Made by a program: the position numbers and the translations under genes
NCBI GenBank assembly: GCA_016946835.1
Contig: JACVTC010000004.1
Span: 1,210,001-1,265,000 of the forward strand
From: Neocallimastix lanati (nom. inval.)
Lineage: Eukaryota > Neocallimastigomycota > Neocallimastigomycetes > Neocallimastigales > Neocallimastigaceae
DNA: 55,000 bases
Reading direction: 5' to 3'
Notes under the pieces: generated by a model
Told to the model about the DNA's origin: nothing
Databases searched by the model: none
Seen by the model: only the letters and a program-made list of their open reading frames with translations
In this document: positions 37,021 through 47,658 of the stretch, in pieces
Numbering within the stretch: position 1 is the first letter of the stretch
Layout of the letters: each line of letters begins with the position of its first letter

Positions 37021-37188
37021 AAAATAATATTCTAAACTATGATTTTAAAAAAAATAATGTTTTGGAAAAATACATTTCGAAAAATGGCTTGTAAAATTTT
37101 AAAATTTTTTATACATTTTAAATAAATATAAATAATAAATAATTTAATAATATCATTATATAATTAATTATTTTATTTTTTAAACATT

Positions 37189-37452
37189 AATAAATAAAAT
37201 AATTTCATGAATACTTTTTAAATAATAAATAATATTTAATAAATAACAAATAATAAATAATTTTATTATTAAAGAAAAAAATGAATAATTGATATTAATT
37301 TACTCAGAGTTTATAAATAAATAATAATTAATTAATTATTTATTTTTTTTAAGCAATAAAAAAATAAAATAATATCATGAACACTTTTTAAATAATAAAT
37401 AATAAATATAATTAAAAAAAAAACTGAATAATTAATATTAATTTATTCAATT
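37189..37452. repeat. Two direct copies of a roughly 100-bp AT-rich unit
   Basis: Copy 1 (from 37189) and copy 2 (from about 37355) share AATAAAATAATTTCATGAA, ACTTTTTAAATAATAAATAA and, later, TGAATAATTGATATTAATTT. A third partial copy appears at 38838-38875, on the other side of the second copia fragment. Confidence 0.6.
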
Positions 37453-37479
37453 CAAAATCAATCTGCTAACTAAATACTA

Positions 37480-37690
37480 TTACCAAAGTGGTTTAGCACG
37501 TGATTCAATTGGGTTAGGTTACTCTAGCCTCGCTTCTAGGGAGTTAGGCATCGAAAAAGCATTTCGAGAAAAATCGTGCAAGAAAATCTCAGCAATAATA
37601 TGTATGGTTAGAGCGCCAATGCTGAATTAACAGTAAGGCTGTCCAGTAGGGACTATATCCATAAAGTGTTGTGACTACCTTAATATTCCC
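37480..37690 (+). other. GC-rich island leading into the second copia fragment
   Basis: This 210-base stretch is far richer in G and C than its flanks. In the frame of the downstream gag it is open from about 37460 to 37627, then has two stops (37628, 37634) and opens again into the gag at 37691. At 37609-37632 the bases GGTTAGAGCGCC and ATGCTGAATTAACA recall the D-arm to anticodon-arm part of an isoleucine tRNA, but a normal T-loop and acceptor stem are not visible. It may be leader, gag coding sequence or a tRNA-derived scrap. Confidence 0.4.
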
Positions 37691-38704
37691 ATGTCTTGCA
37701 AAAGGCATGACTTTTTTGAAAAAGCCGAAATTTTAAGGTCAAAAACCACCGTTATAAACGATTCAAATGTCAATAATATAAATAAAAATAAACCAAATAA
37801 TAATAAAAATTATAATAATTCTAATAAAATTCGTAACGAATATTATTGTCATATATGCAAAACTAAAGGTCACTCTACTGATCATTGTAAATATAATCTT
37901 TTAATTAGAGAAAATAATAAATCAGATGATAATGATAAAAATTATAAAAATAATAATTACAAAAATAAAAATTATTATAAAAGATATAATAACAAAAATA
38001 ATTATTACTCTGGAAATATTATTAATAAGAACAATGATAAATCTAATAATAATAACAATAATTTTTTTGAAAATAATAATGAAAATGAAGATGAGGTATA
38101 CATTGATTTTACAGGAAGTATTTCAGTAATTCAAAATTGTAATTATACAACAATAAATAATAATAATAATTCCACACATTGGATTATTGATAGTGGTACT
38201 GGCATCAACTTAACTAATAACATCAACAATTTAAACAATATAAATAAAGTAAATAATAAAAATATCATTTATCCAAATGGTGATTTAGACAAGGTCGAAA
38301 ATGTAGGTACTTACAATGGTAAATTTAAAAATAAAGATTTTATATTATCAAATGTTTATTACGCGTCAAATATTCAAAACAATCTAATTTCCACTCATTC
38401 AATATTAAAAAATGGATGCACTATTATAATGAAACGCGTAAATAACAAAGACCGTTTACAAATATTCAAAAATAATAAGTTAATTGCAAATATTTTTGCG
38501 AATGATGAAAATTTATTCGTGTTTGATACAATACCTTCAAATAATACTATATCTAAGAATTATGTTTTCAGCATTGATACTAACTTGTGGCATGCTCGTT
38601 TGGGACACTTTTATAATAATGATATCAAAGATTTTGTCATTGAGCATACTAAATACCATAATGATAAAAATTGTCGCCAATGCAAAGGGGGGCATAGGGC
38701 GGTA
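37691..38704 (+). pseudogene. Second copia fragment: zinc knuckle, protease, integrase N-terminus
   Basis: The open frame runs from MSCKRHDFFEKAEI through an intact CCHC knuckle (CHICKTKGHSTDHC), an Asn/Lys-rich linker, the protease motif HWIIDSGTGINLT, and the pre-integrase segment LWHARLGHFYN to CRQC at about 38683. There the homology stops abruptly at CAAAGGGGGGC and unrelated sequence with an A-rich tail takes over. It is the same family as the element at 28.4-31.9 kb, but on the plus strand and with an intact first Cys of the knuckle. Reverse transcriptase, RNase H and LTRs are missing in place. Confidence 0.85.
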
Positions 38705-38722
38705 CACACCGGAAATAATAAT
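38685..38722 (+). repeat. Short retroelement 3' tail, copy 1
   Basis: ATAGGGCGGTACACACCGGAA is followed by AATAATAAT and poly-A. The same GTACACACCGGAA with an A-rich continuation occurs in reverse at 39820-39865. It interrupts the copia integrase at its zinc motif, as a 5'-truncated A-tailed insertion would. Confidence 0.6.
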
Positions 38723-38837
38723 AAAAAAAAAAATTTATTCAAAATAAATACATATATAATGAATAATTAAATAATTTCATATTAATAATAAATAAATTAA
38801 ATAAATACTTTATTGTTTTAATATTAGTTTTAATATT

Positions 38838-38875
38838 AAAAAATAAAATAATTTCATAAACACTTTTTAAAGCAT
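38838..38875. repeat. Third partial copy of the 37.2-kb direct repeat
   Basis: AATAAAATAATTTCATAAACACTTTTTAAA matches the two copies at 37189 and 37355. Copia fragment 2 therefore lies inside a pre-existing repeat array, or the repeats belong to an element that flanks it. Confidence 0.5.
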
Positions 38876-38921
38876 GTATTTAAATAAATTTATTAGAAAA
38901 TTTTAATCAAAAATTTTAATT

Positions 38922-39197
38922 AAAATGAAGAAAACATAGAAATTGAAATAAGTGAAACTAATTCGAGGATAATAACAAATTATTATTAACCAAAAACTTT
39001 AAATAAAATTTTTTATCTAAAAAAAGAAAAAAGAAAAGAAAAGAAAAGAAAAGAAAAGAAAAGAAAGGAAAAAGAAAAAGAAAAAGATAATTTAAAAGTA
39101 TATAGATGTACTGAATATAAAACTTAGAATACATGTAGATCTTTTATTATTTTAAATGATAAGAATGAGATTTTAAAATATAAAAGTTTACATAATC

Positions 39198-39234
<37 letters not shown>

Positions 39235-39510
39235 GTATCTATAGAAGAAATAAGATAAAGTTCAATTCCTTTGGATATAAGACCAAAGTGTATATTTAAT
39301 AAAGTTTCTCAAGAATTTGGTTTTATATGTCCTGAATATAGCACAATTAAATCTCAAGTAATAATAAGTATAAATAAACAGTTAAATCCTAAAACAATAA
39401 CTTTTACTGAAATTTCTGATGAATCAGAATTTTATGAAATTAAAAGTTTTTCAAATAAAAAAAAAAAATGGAGACATTCCTTATCAAATAAAATTTTTTA
39501 TAAACTTTAA
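38922..39510 (+). pseudogene. FLYWCH-type zinc finger / MULE transposase-like relic
   Basis: Reading with stops and a poly-A interruption, one sees YRCTEYKT, a stop, then CRSFII, NDKNEILKYKSLHNHL. This is the Cys-Cys-His-His layout of a FLYWCH finger ending in HNH. After an A-run (39202-39228) the frame continues with SIPLDIRPKCIFNKVSQEFG and CPEYSTIKSQVI, a segment that I recognise as following FLYWCH fingers in MULE-like proteins of anaerobic fungi. A (GAAAA)n microsatellite (39019-39068) sits inside the N-terminal part. Multiple stops make it a relic. Confidence 0.65.
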
Positions 39511-40029
39511 ATTTTTTAACATATAATTAATAAACTTTATAATATAATTAATAATTTAATATTATAACAAATTTTTTTTTTTTTTTTTTTTAAATTTTTT
39601 TACTAAAAGTTCTCTATTTAATAAAAATGATCGTTTTATTTCTTCATTCTTTTTTTTAAACTTTCAGTACAATAAATATAAATGACTCAATTGTTTTATT
39701 TTATTCCTTTTATTTTTTTTTGTAATAAATATTAATAACTCCAATATTTTATATTATATTTCTTTTTCTTTTTTTTTTTAATATTTTTTAACTTTTTTCT
39801 TATTATTATTATTATTTTTTTTAACTTCCGGTGTGTACTGTCCTTTAGCCCTATCTTTTGATTAGATGATACACTATAATATCAAATATTAATTCATTTA
39901 ATTTATTAAAGAGACATTATTATTTGGAATCTTCATTTTTAAATAAATAAATTATATCACCAGTAACAATATAACAATATTTATACAATAATAATTAACA
40001 CCAATAACAACATCAATAATAATATTAAA

Positions 40030-40067
<38 letters not shown>

Positions 40068-40480
40068 TAATTTTATATATTTCAAATTTCATATTATATA
40101 AAACAAATATAATACCATTCTTAATAATTCTTATCTTGATTAAATTTCATTTTTATAAAAATTAAAAATATTAAACAATTAAACATTTTTTTTAAAAAAA
40201 AAAAAAAAAGTTGAGAGATATATATGGTTTATTTTAAATTTATTAAATACTTAATATATAATCAAATAAATGTTTTTTAAATTGTTTTTAAAATAAAAAA
40301 AAAATTATTAATGAGTGAATTATACTTTAAATAATAACTCATTATTTATTTAATAAAAATATCTATTTTAAATAAAGAATAGTTAAAAATAAAAACTAAT
40401 ATAATATTTTTATTTTAAATGATTCCTTATTGTATATAATAAATTTAATCTATTTTAATCAAAAAAAAAGTTAATGTTAA
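39511..40480. other. Spacer with T-runs and one short retroelement tail
   Basis: AT-rich sequence with T-runs near 39571-39590, an AAT run near 40033-40062 and, at 39820-39865, the inverted copy of the short tail. No gene was seen. Confidence 0.55.
39820..39865 (-). repeat. Short retroelement 3' tail, copy 2 (opposite strand)
   Basis: On the minus strand the sequence is AGATAGGGCTAAAGGACAGT followed by ACACACCGGAAG and an A-rich/AAT tail. It shares ATAGGGC, GTACACACCGGAA and the A-rich tail with the copy at 38685, but points the other way. Confidence 0.6.
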
Positions 40481-40489
40481 TAAAGATGA

Positions 40490-41480
40490 TAAAAAAAATT
40501 ATGAAAAAAAAGCACCCTTTAGATGTGCATTACTTGTTTTTACAAGCGGAAGATTTAGTAAAATGTATTAATGAAATTCCTACTTTGAAGCCTTAGGTTT
40601 ATTGATTGATGAACGTCCTATTCTCTATATATAATTGAACACTTTGAAAACAATTTAAATAAAAATCATAGTTAAACTTTAATATGTTTTCATCTTCCAT
40701 CCTAATATATATGATTAATCGAATTTATAATGAGGAACTCTTTTACCAAAATTAAAAGAAATTTTATAATATCTTCTAAAGAACATATAAACAATATACA
40801 ACTATTACTTAAGTAATGAAAAGTGAAAATGAATATCTAAAAACTACAAAGAATGGAAAAAAAATATTGAAATGTCTATATAATTAGTAATAATCAAATT
40901 TGAAATTTTAATTGTTCAAGAGGAATAATTGTCTTAAAAAAGGATTAATGGTGGACATTACAAAGAATATCGTAGATATTATGAATAATTTAAAAAAAAA
41001 CTAAATAAAAGATTTCATCCAATATTTTTATTAATTACATTAAAATTAGATTTTTTTTTTATTATATAAGAAGAATTCATAAAATTCCAACGAATAAAGA
41101 TATTTGGAATAAAGAAAGGAAATTATTCTTCGATTGGGATTGGAAATAAAATAGCCAAAATTTTTATTGTTGGGCTCCTCATCAAATAATGGCTTGAAAA
41201 TGTTTAAAGAATTATGATCACCATAATAATTCTAAAAAGATTATTCTATTGTTAGTTATAGGCAATAATACATAGTTTTATCGATTATAAAGTGTTGTTC
41301 TTTAAAATTTTAATATAGTATTTATGGCTTATAATTGTAAAATTGAGTATGGTAATATAGATGTTGATTTTAAATGTTTTGTTAAAGAAAATTTTGGATG
41401 GATGAATGTTAATCTTAGAGTAAATATAGAATATTATTTATTAATTTTTTATTATTTTTTAGTATATCATTATTTTTAGG
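40490..41480 (+). pseudogene. Decayed coding-like sequence, family not recognised
   Basis: Short readable pieces occur in changing frames: HPLDVHYLFLQAEDLVKC near 40512, DIWNKERKLFFDWDWK near 41099, NYDHHNNSKKIILLLVIGNN near 41210, and KIEYGNIDVDFKCFVKENFG near 41340. They are separated by stops and frameshifts. The composition is more coding-like than the flanks. It may be the downstream part of the transposase relic or another dead element. I cannot name it. Confidence 0.35.
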
Positions 41481-41489
41481 TCAGTATAA

Positions 41490-43878
41490 TATATCTATCA
41501 AAAGAATAAAGAAAGCATTAAGTTCATTAATTCATTCAAACCTATATTTAAATAAACAAAAGGGTCAAAAAAAAAATAATAATAATTACATCATAGATTA
41601 TTTTATTATATTAATGCTAGATTTTTCAAAAAAAAAAAAAAAAGAAAAAAAAATATATAGTAAAAAAAAATTAAAAATTCTAATTTAATATTAGAATTTT
41701 TTATTTATTTATTTAAGTATTAATAGATAATATAATAAATTTTATATATATATATATATATATTAAAGTATATGATTTTTAGATATAAATAAATAATAAT
41801 ATCGATATTCAATTTTCTGAAATATAAATTATACTAATGTCCATTGTAACGATTTTTTTTATTCAATAAAGATAATTTTTTTTTATTAAAGGATTAAATA
41901 TTGTATAATAAAAGTTAAATAATTAATAATAAATAATTAACAAATATACAAATATAATATATATATTTTATATTTATTAAATGAAAGAAATTGTGTATTT
42001 TGATTGATATATTAAAACATCTTTTTTTTTTTTTTTTTAAAAAAAAAAAATCAAAACTACGTATATTTACAATATAAATATATTGATTAAAAATCATAAC
42101 CATATAACCATAATTAAGCATAATAAAAAATTTTTGCTAAATATTTGACTTAAAATTTAATGTTGGTTAAGATAAAAATTAAATTATTTAAAATAAATGC
42201 ATTTGTGGTCAAGTAAGAATCTTTTTTGTGTGTAATTTAGAATTTTTACTTTAATTTATAATATATTGATATATTTTTATTTTAATGACAGAAAAATGGT
42301 GAAGAATTTAAATAAAGCAAATTCAATATTATTAAACATTTGATTTGTAATAATAACAAAAAATTAATCAAAATAGAATTCTATCTACAAAAATTTAAAA
42401 TTTACAGAAATTTTTAAAATTGAAAGAAAAAGTTAAAAATGTTCATATAAAATGGACTTAAATTTTCCAAAAAAAAAAAAAAAAAAAAAAAAAAAATTCA
42501 CTAATACTAATGATAATATTATAAATATTGTTAAATAAGAAATAAATAATATTTCATTTTCATTATGATTTAATTATTATAAATAATAACGAAATAAATA
42601 AGATCTTTCATAATTTAATTAACTTCTATTTGTATTATATAATTTTACAAAGGATTAGGCCTATAATTTAATTTTTAATATAAAATTTTGGTTTATTTAG
42701 TTATTCATTTATTTATATTTTATTAAAGATACTTATTAAATGATAATAATAAATATAAATAAATAATTTTAAATATTTATTAATAATACTTTTAATATAA
42801 AATAGAATAAATAAATTAAATATCAAATATATTATCAATATAATATACCATTTATTACCTATTAAAAAAAAAAAAAAAAACAGTCAATTAATAATTAAAA
42901 AATAATTTATAATTATCAATAATCTCTAATCTATTAAAATTTAAAATCAAATTTTAATATTTAATATATATTATTAATTATATATATCATTCTTTTTTTC
43001 TATATTACATTTAATAATCCTTTTTTTTCCTATTATATAATAAAGAAAATTTTTAGTAATAAAAAAGAAATAAAATTACTTCCAAATATTCTTTATTTTT
43101 TTAAAAAAATTATAATATAGTATTTATTATTTTTTTTTTATGTAGAAAAGAGTGATTATAATAATTATAATAATAAAAAAAAAAAAGAACATAAATATAT
43201 TCATAAATATTAAAAATACATATATACATACAATATTTATTAATTATTAATTAAAAATTATTTAAGAAAAAAAGAAAATTTTAAGGTAATTTTAATTATA
43301 ATATTATATTAACTGTTCACATTAGTAATAATCGAAATTAAAAAACATAAATAAAATAACAAATAAAATAAAACAGAATTAAAAACAAATAAAACAAAAG
43401 AACAAAAAAAAAAAAAAAAAAAAAGATTCATTCAATTTTAAAAAGAAGAAATTGAAAAAAATAAATAATTAAAAAATAAAAATAAAGTAATCAACAACAA
43501 TAATAATAAAAAACTACTACTACTATTACTACTACTACTACTACTAATAATAATAATAATAATAGTAATATTGAAATAGTAAAAATCCAATTCCAAAATT
43601 TAATGAAATTATTTTAACATTTTTTTTTTTTAAAATTTTCAAAATGTAATCTATATTATGTAATGATTAATTAATTAAATTTGGAGGAAAAAAAAATAAG
43701 TTAAATATTTAAAATTTATTAAATTAAGAAAATAATACTAAATAATATTTTTAAAGAAATAATAATTGACAAATTTTATTTTGAATTTTTTGAAAATAAT
43801 TAACTGAATAAAGTGGAATTGTTATAAGAAATATATTATATTTTTATTAAAAATATTTTAATTATATGGAAATATTAC

Positions 43879-43911
<33 letters not shown>

Positions 43912-43994
43912 AACATTATTCAAAAATTTATTATATATATATATACATATACTATTTGACGTTAAATTATATAATTTATTTTAAAGTATACAAA
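41490..43994. other. 2.5 kb spacer before the RBR ligase gene
   Basis: AT-rich DNA with TA repeats (41742-41762), poly-A runs (42469-42496, 43401-43423) and a CTA/AAT microsatellite at 43511-43563. The final A-run at 43880-43908 and the TATA-like TATATATATATACATATAC lie 40-115 bases before the ATG and probably form part of the promoter/leader. Confidence 0.5.
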
Positions 43995-46354
43995 ATGTCT
44001 GACTTTGAATTTGATGATGATGATGATTTTTTATATGATGAAAGTGGTGAAGATTTTTTAGATGAGGATGAACTCGATTTTACAGAAATTATTCAAGAAA
44101 AACAAGAAAAAAAAAAGTATGAAGTAGAATATAAAGTTTATTCTATTGAAGAAATTGAAGATTTCCAAAATAAGGAGATTGAACATGTAGCGACCATCAT
44201 TGGATGTCTTAAAGAACATGCTGCTACACTTTTACGTCACTTCAAATGGAATAAAGAACGTTTAATTGAATTATATATGGATAAAACAGAGGAAGTAACA
44301 AAAGAAGCAGGTGTTATTGTCGATGCTCAGAAATTACCAAAATTAGTTAAAATCCCAGATTTTTGTTGTGATATTTGTTGTGATTCTGGTGATGATATTG
44401 AATCTTTAGCACTTTCTTGTGGTCATCGTTTCTGTAAAGACTGTTATTCACAATACCTAACCCAAAAAATTAAAGTTGAAGGTGAATGTAGAAATATTCA
44501 ATGTCCAAGTGATTGTAATATTATTGTTGATGAAAATACCATTAGATTATTAGTATCAGAAGATACTTATCGCAGGTAAACATTTTAAATTTTTATTATT
44601 CTTCAAAAAATTCTTAAGAATTATATATACCCAAAAATATAAAAGAAAATAAAAAATAATGAAATTTTCTTTAAATAAGAATTATAATAATTATATGTTT
44701 ATTAATAAAAAAAATTCATTTATATTATTATTATATTATAATTATATTATATTGTATGACATTAATATTTTATTATATAATTTAGATATACTTCTTTATT
44801 AATCAGAACATATGTAGATGATAATATTTTCCTTCGTTGGTGCCCAGCTCCAAATTGTGAATATGCAGTTGAATGTAGAATTCATGAATCTGATTTACAA
44901 AAAATAATTCCAACTGTAAAATGTAAATGTGGTTATTCCTTTTGTTTTGGATGTGGTTTATCAGATCATCAACCATGTATTTGTGAATTAGTTAGAAAAT
45001 GGTTAAATAAATGTAGAGATGATTCTGAAACTGCAAATTGGATTTCTGTAAATACTAAAGAATGTCCAAAATGTAAAGCTTCCATTGAAAAGAATGGAGG
45101 TTGTAACCACATGACTTGTAAAAAATGTAGAAATGAATTTTGTTGGGTTTGTATGGGACCGTGGTCTGAACATGGTAATCAGTGGTATACTTGTAATAGA
45201 TACGAAGAAAAAACGTCTATTGATGCCCGTGATTCAAAATCAAAATCTAGAGCTAAATTAGAAAGGTATAAAAAAATAAAATAAAATAAAGAAAAATAAA
45301 AAATATATAATAATAATAATAATAATAATAAAATATAGAAAAATAAAATAAAAAAGTAAAAATAAAAATATAGAAAAGATTTTATATTTTATTATTTTAA
45401 AATTTAATACATTTATAATAAAAATGATTATATATGTCATTAATGTCTCTTTTTTTCTAATCTTTATATTATTTTTATTAATATATATTTATTATTATTA
45501 TATTTTTTTAAATTATTATGATTTATAAATATAAATAATCATTAAATTTCAATAAAAAAAAAAAAAAAAAAAAAAAAAAAATAGATACCTTCATTACTAT
45601 AATAGATACGCTAACCATGAACAAAGTGCAAAATTAGATACCGAATTATATGAAAAAACTGAAAGAAAAATGGAAAGAATGCAAAAATCGTCAGAGTTAT
45701 CATGGATTGAAGTACAGTTTTTAAAGGAAGCTGTTGAAACTGTTGTTCAATGCCGTAATACCTTAATGTGGAGTAAGTTTAATAAAATTGAAATAGAAAT
45801 AGAAATAGATACTTAAAAAATAAATAAATTTAAATTAAATATATAAATAAAATAAAGTAATAATAATAATAATCATAATAAAAATTAATAAATTTTATTT
45901 TTTATTTTTTATTTTATTTATATTATTTTACTTACTTAATATAAAAATTAATAATAGCATATAGTTTTGCTTTCTATCTTCAAAAAGATAATCAAACTAC
46001 AATATTCGAAGATAATCAACGTGATCTCGAAATGGCTGTTGAACAATTATCTGAATTATTAGAAGAAGAAATTAAACCAAATAAAATAGCTGAATTAAAG
46101 CAAAGAGTAGTAGATAAAAGCATTTATGTAAAACATAGAAGAGAAATTCTATTAGAAGATACAGCACAAGGTTTAAAAGGTAAATTATATATATATATAT
46201 GAATATATGAATATATACTTTCATATAACTTTCATATATTTAATAATGAATATTAAATTAACAATAACAATAATGTTAACAACAATATTTAATTATTATT
46301 ATATTATATTATTATTATTATTATATTATTATTATTATATTATATAATATATAT

Positions 46355-46389
<35 letters not shown>

Positions 46390-46447
46390 TTAAAAAAAAA
46401 AAAAATTAATAAAAAAAGACTCTCGTTGGACTTTCATTGACCCATAG
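43995..46447 (+). CDS. ari1: Ariadne-class RBR E3 ubiquitin-protein ligase, five exons
   Basis: Exons 43995-44575, 44786-45265, 45585-45772, 45958-46179 and 46419-46447 join with phases 2, 2, 1, 1 into 499 residues. Start MSDFEFDDDD follows an acidic Ariadne N-terminus; an upstream in-frame ATG at 43956 is less likely. Order of parts: acidic head, UBA-like helices (residues about 45-100), RING1 (CDICCDSGDD, CGHRFCKDC, from about 124), in-between-RING domain with KCKCGYSFCFGCG, then RING2 with CPKCKASIEKNGGCNHMTC. By family knowledge Cys300 in GGCNHM is the catalytic Cys that receives ubiquitin from the E2 before transfer. The rest is the helical Ariadne domain (YLHYYNRYANH, SWIEVQFL). Length and order match the family. 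It probably acts in the cytosol with cullin complexes. The last exon is only 29 bases (coding DSRWTFIDP). Confidence 0.92.
45553..45580 (+). repeat. Poly-A tract abutting the exon 3 acceptor of the RBR gene
   Basis: An A-run takes the place usually held by a pyrimidine tract and ends directly at the ATAG acceptor. Intron 4 has a T-run (46354-46387) followed by an A-run before its acceptor. Confidence 0.6.
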
Positions 46448-47407
46448 ATCATTATCTAATATTATAAAAATAAATTAATTAAATAATATTATAGTTAAAT
46501 ATGATAAATTAATAATAGTGATAATAAGATAGAAAGAAAATTAGAAAAAATAAAAAAAAATAAAAAAAAGTAAAAATAAAAATAAAAATAAAAAATAATA
46601 ATATTAATAAATTATATTTATTTTATCTTATTTTATTATTCTTTTTTAATTTATTTTATTATTTTTATTTTTTCATTTATTTTACTATTTTATTCTATTA
46701 TTTTTTATTTATTTGTTTTATTATTTTTAATATCATTAAAACTATTACTATTATTATAACTATTATTTAATATTATTACCATAAAAAAAAATAAATAATT
46801 AAATAATTTGCTCATCTTTTCAAATAATTTTATAAAAAATAAAATTTAAATATCAATTTAATATATTTTAAAATTTTCATATTAATAAAGAATAATTCAC
46901 ATTAAAAATAAAACGAAATGATAATACAAAAGCAATAACAACAACACCAAACAAAACAAACAAACAAACAAACAAATAAAAAAACAAAAAAAAAAAAAAA
47001 AAAAAAAAAAAGCAGTCATTCATTTATAGGTTAATACTTTAAATTATATTTTCATTACCCCATAAATAATGTATATATATATAATAAATAATAATAATAA
47101 AGCTATATAAAAAATATATCATATATATGTATTTAAATAAATGTATTTATCGAATATATACAGAGAAACAAAATATTAAAAAATAAAAACAAAAACAAAA
47201 AAATAAAAAATGTAGTATTATATTATATATATATATATAATATATGTATATATTATATTATTATTATTATTATTATATTTTTATTATAAAAAAAAATTAA
47301 TAAAATTTAAAAAATAATACTTTATTAAAATTATTATTATTGATTATTATTGATTATTATTGATTATTATTGATTATTATATATTCATCATTATTTATTT
47401 ATTTATT

Positions 47408-47477
<70 letters not shown>

Positions 47478-47491
47478 TAATAGAACAAAAA
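46448..47491. other. Intergenic spacer 3' of the RBR gene
   Basis: AT-rich DNA with A-runs (46986-47010), TA runs, a tandem TTATTATTGA array (47331-47378) and (TTTA)n/(TTA)n microsatellites (47392-47475). No gene is visible. Confidence 0.6.
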
Positions 47492-47497
47492 AATTAT

Positions 47498-47539
<42 letters not shown>

Positions 47540-47617
47540 GGTATAAATTTATTATTTTTGTAATTAAATATTTTATAATACAAATATACATATATATTTG
47601 TATTAATAATCTATATA
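47492..47617 (+). repeat. Left arm of a long inverted repeat around LINE-2
   Basis: Starts AATTATC plus an A-run, then CGGTATAAATTTATT, TTTTTGTAATTAAATATTTT, ATACAAATATACATATATAT, TTGTATTAATAATCTATAT. The reverse complement of 51877-51984 gives the same series of words in the same order, with a few substitutions. Confidence 0.85.
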
Positions 47618-47658
47618 TTAAGATATAGTATAAATAATATATTATTATTTTTTTATCA

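Noticed and set aside
37640-37660. Group I intron core on the minus strand (GGATATAGTCC resembles the S element)
   Set aside because: No matching R-element (GACTA) within a plausible distance and no P3/P7 pairing could be built.
38997-39068. CRISPR-like or array repeat of GAAAA units
   Set aside because: It is a simple pentanucleotide microsatellite without spacers, in eukaryotic DNA.
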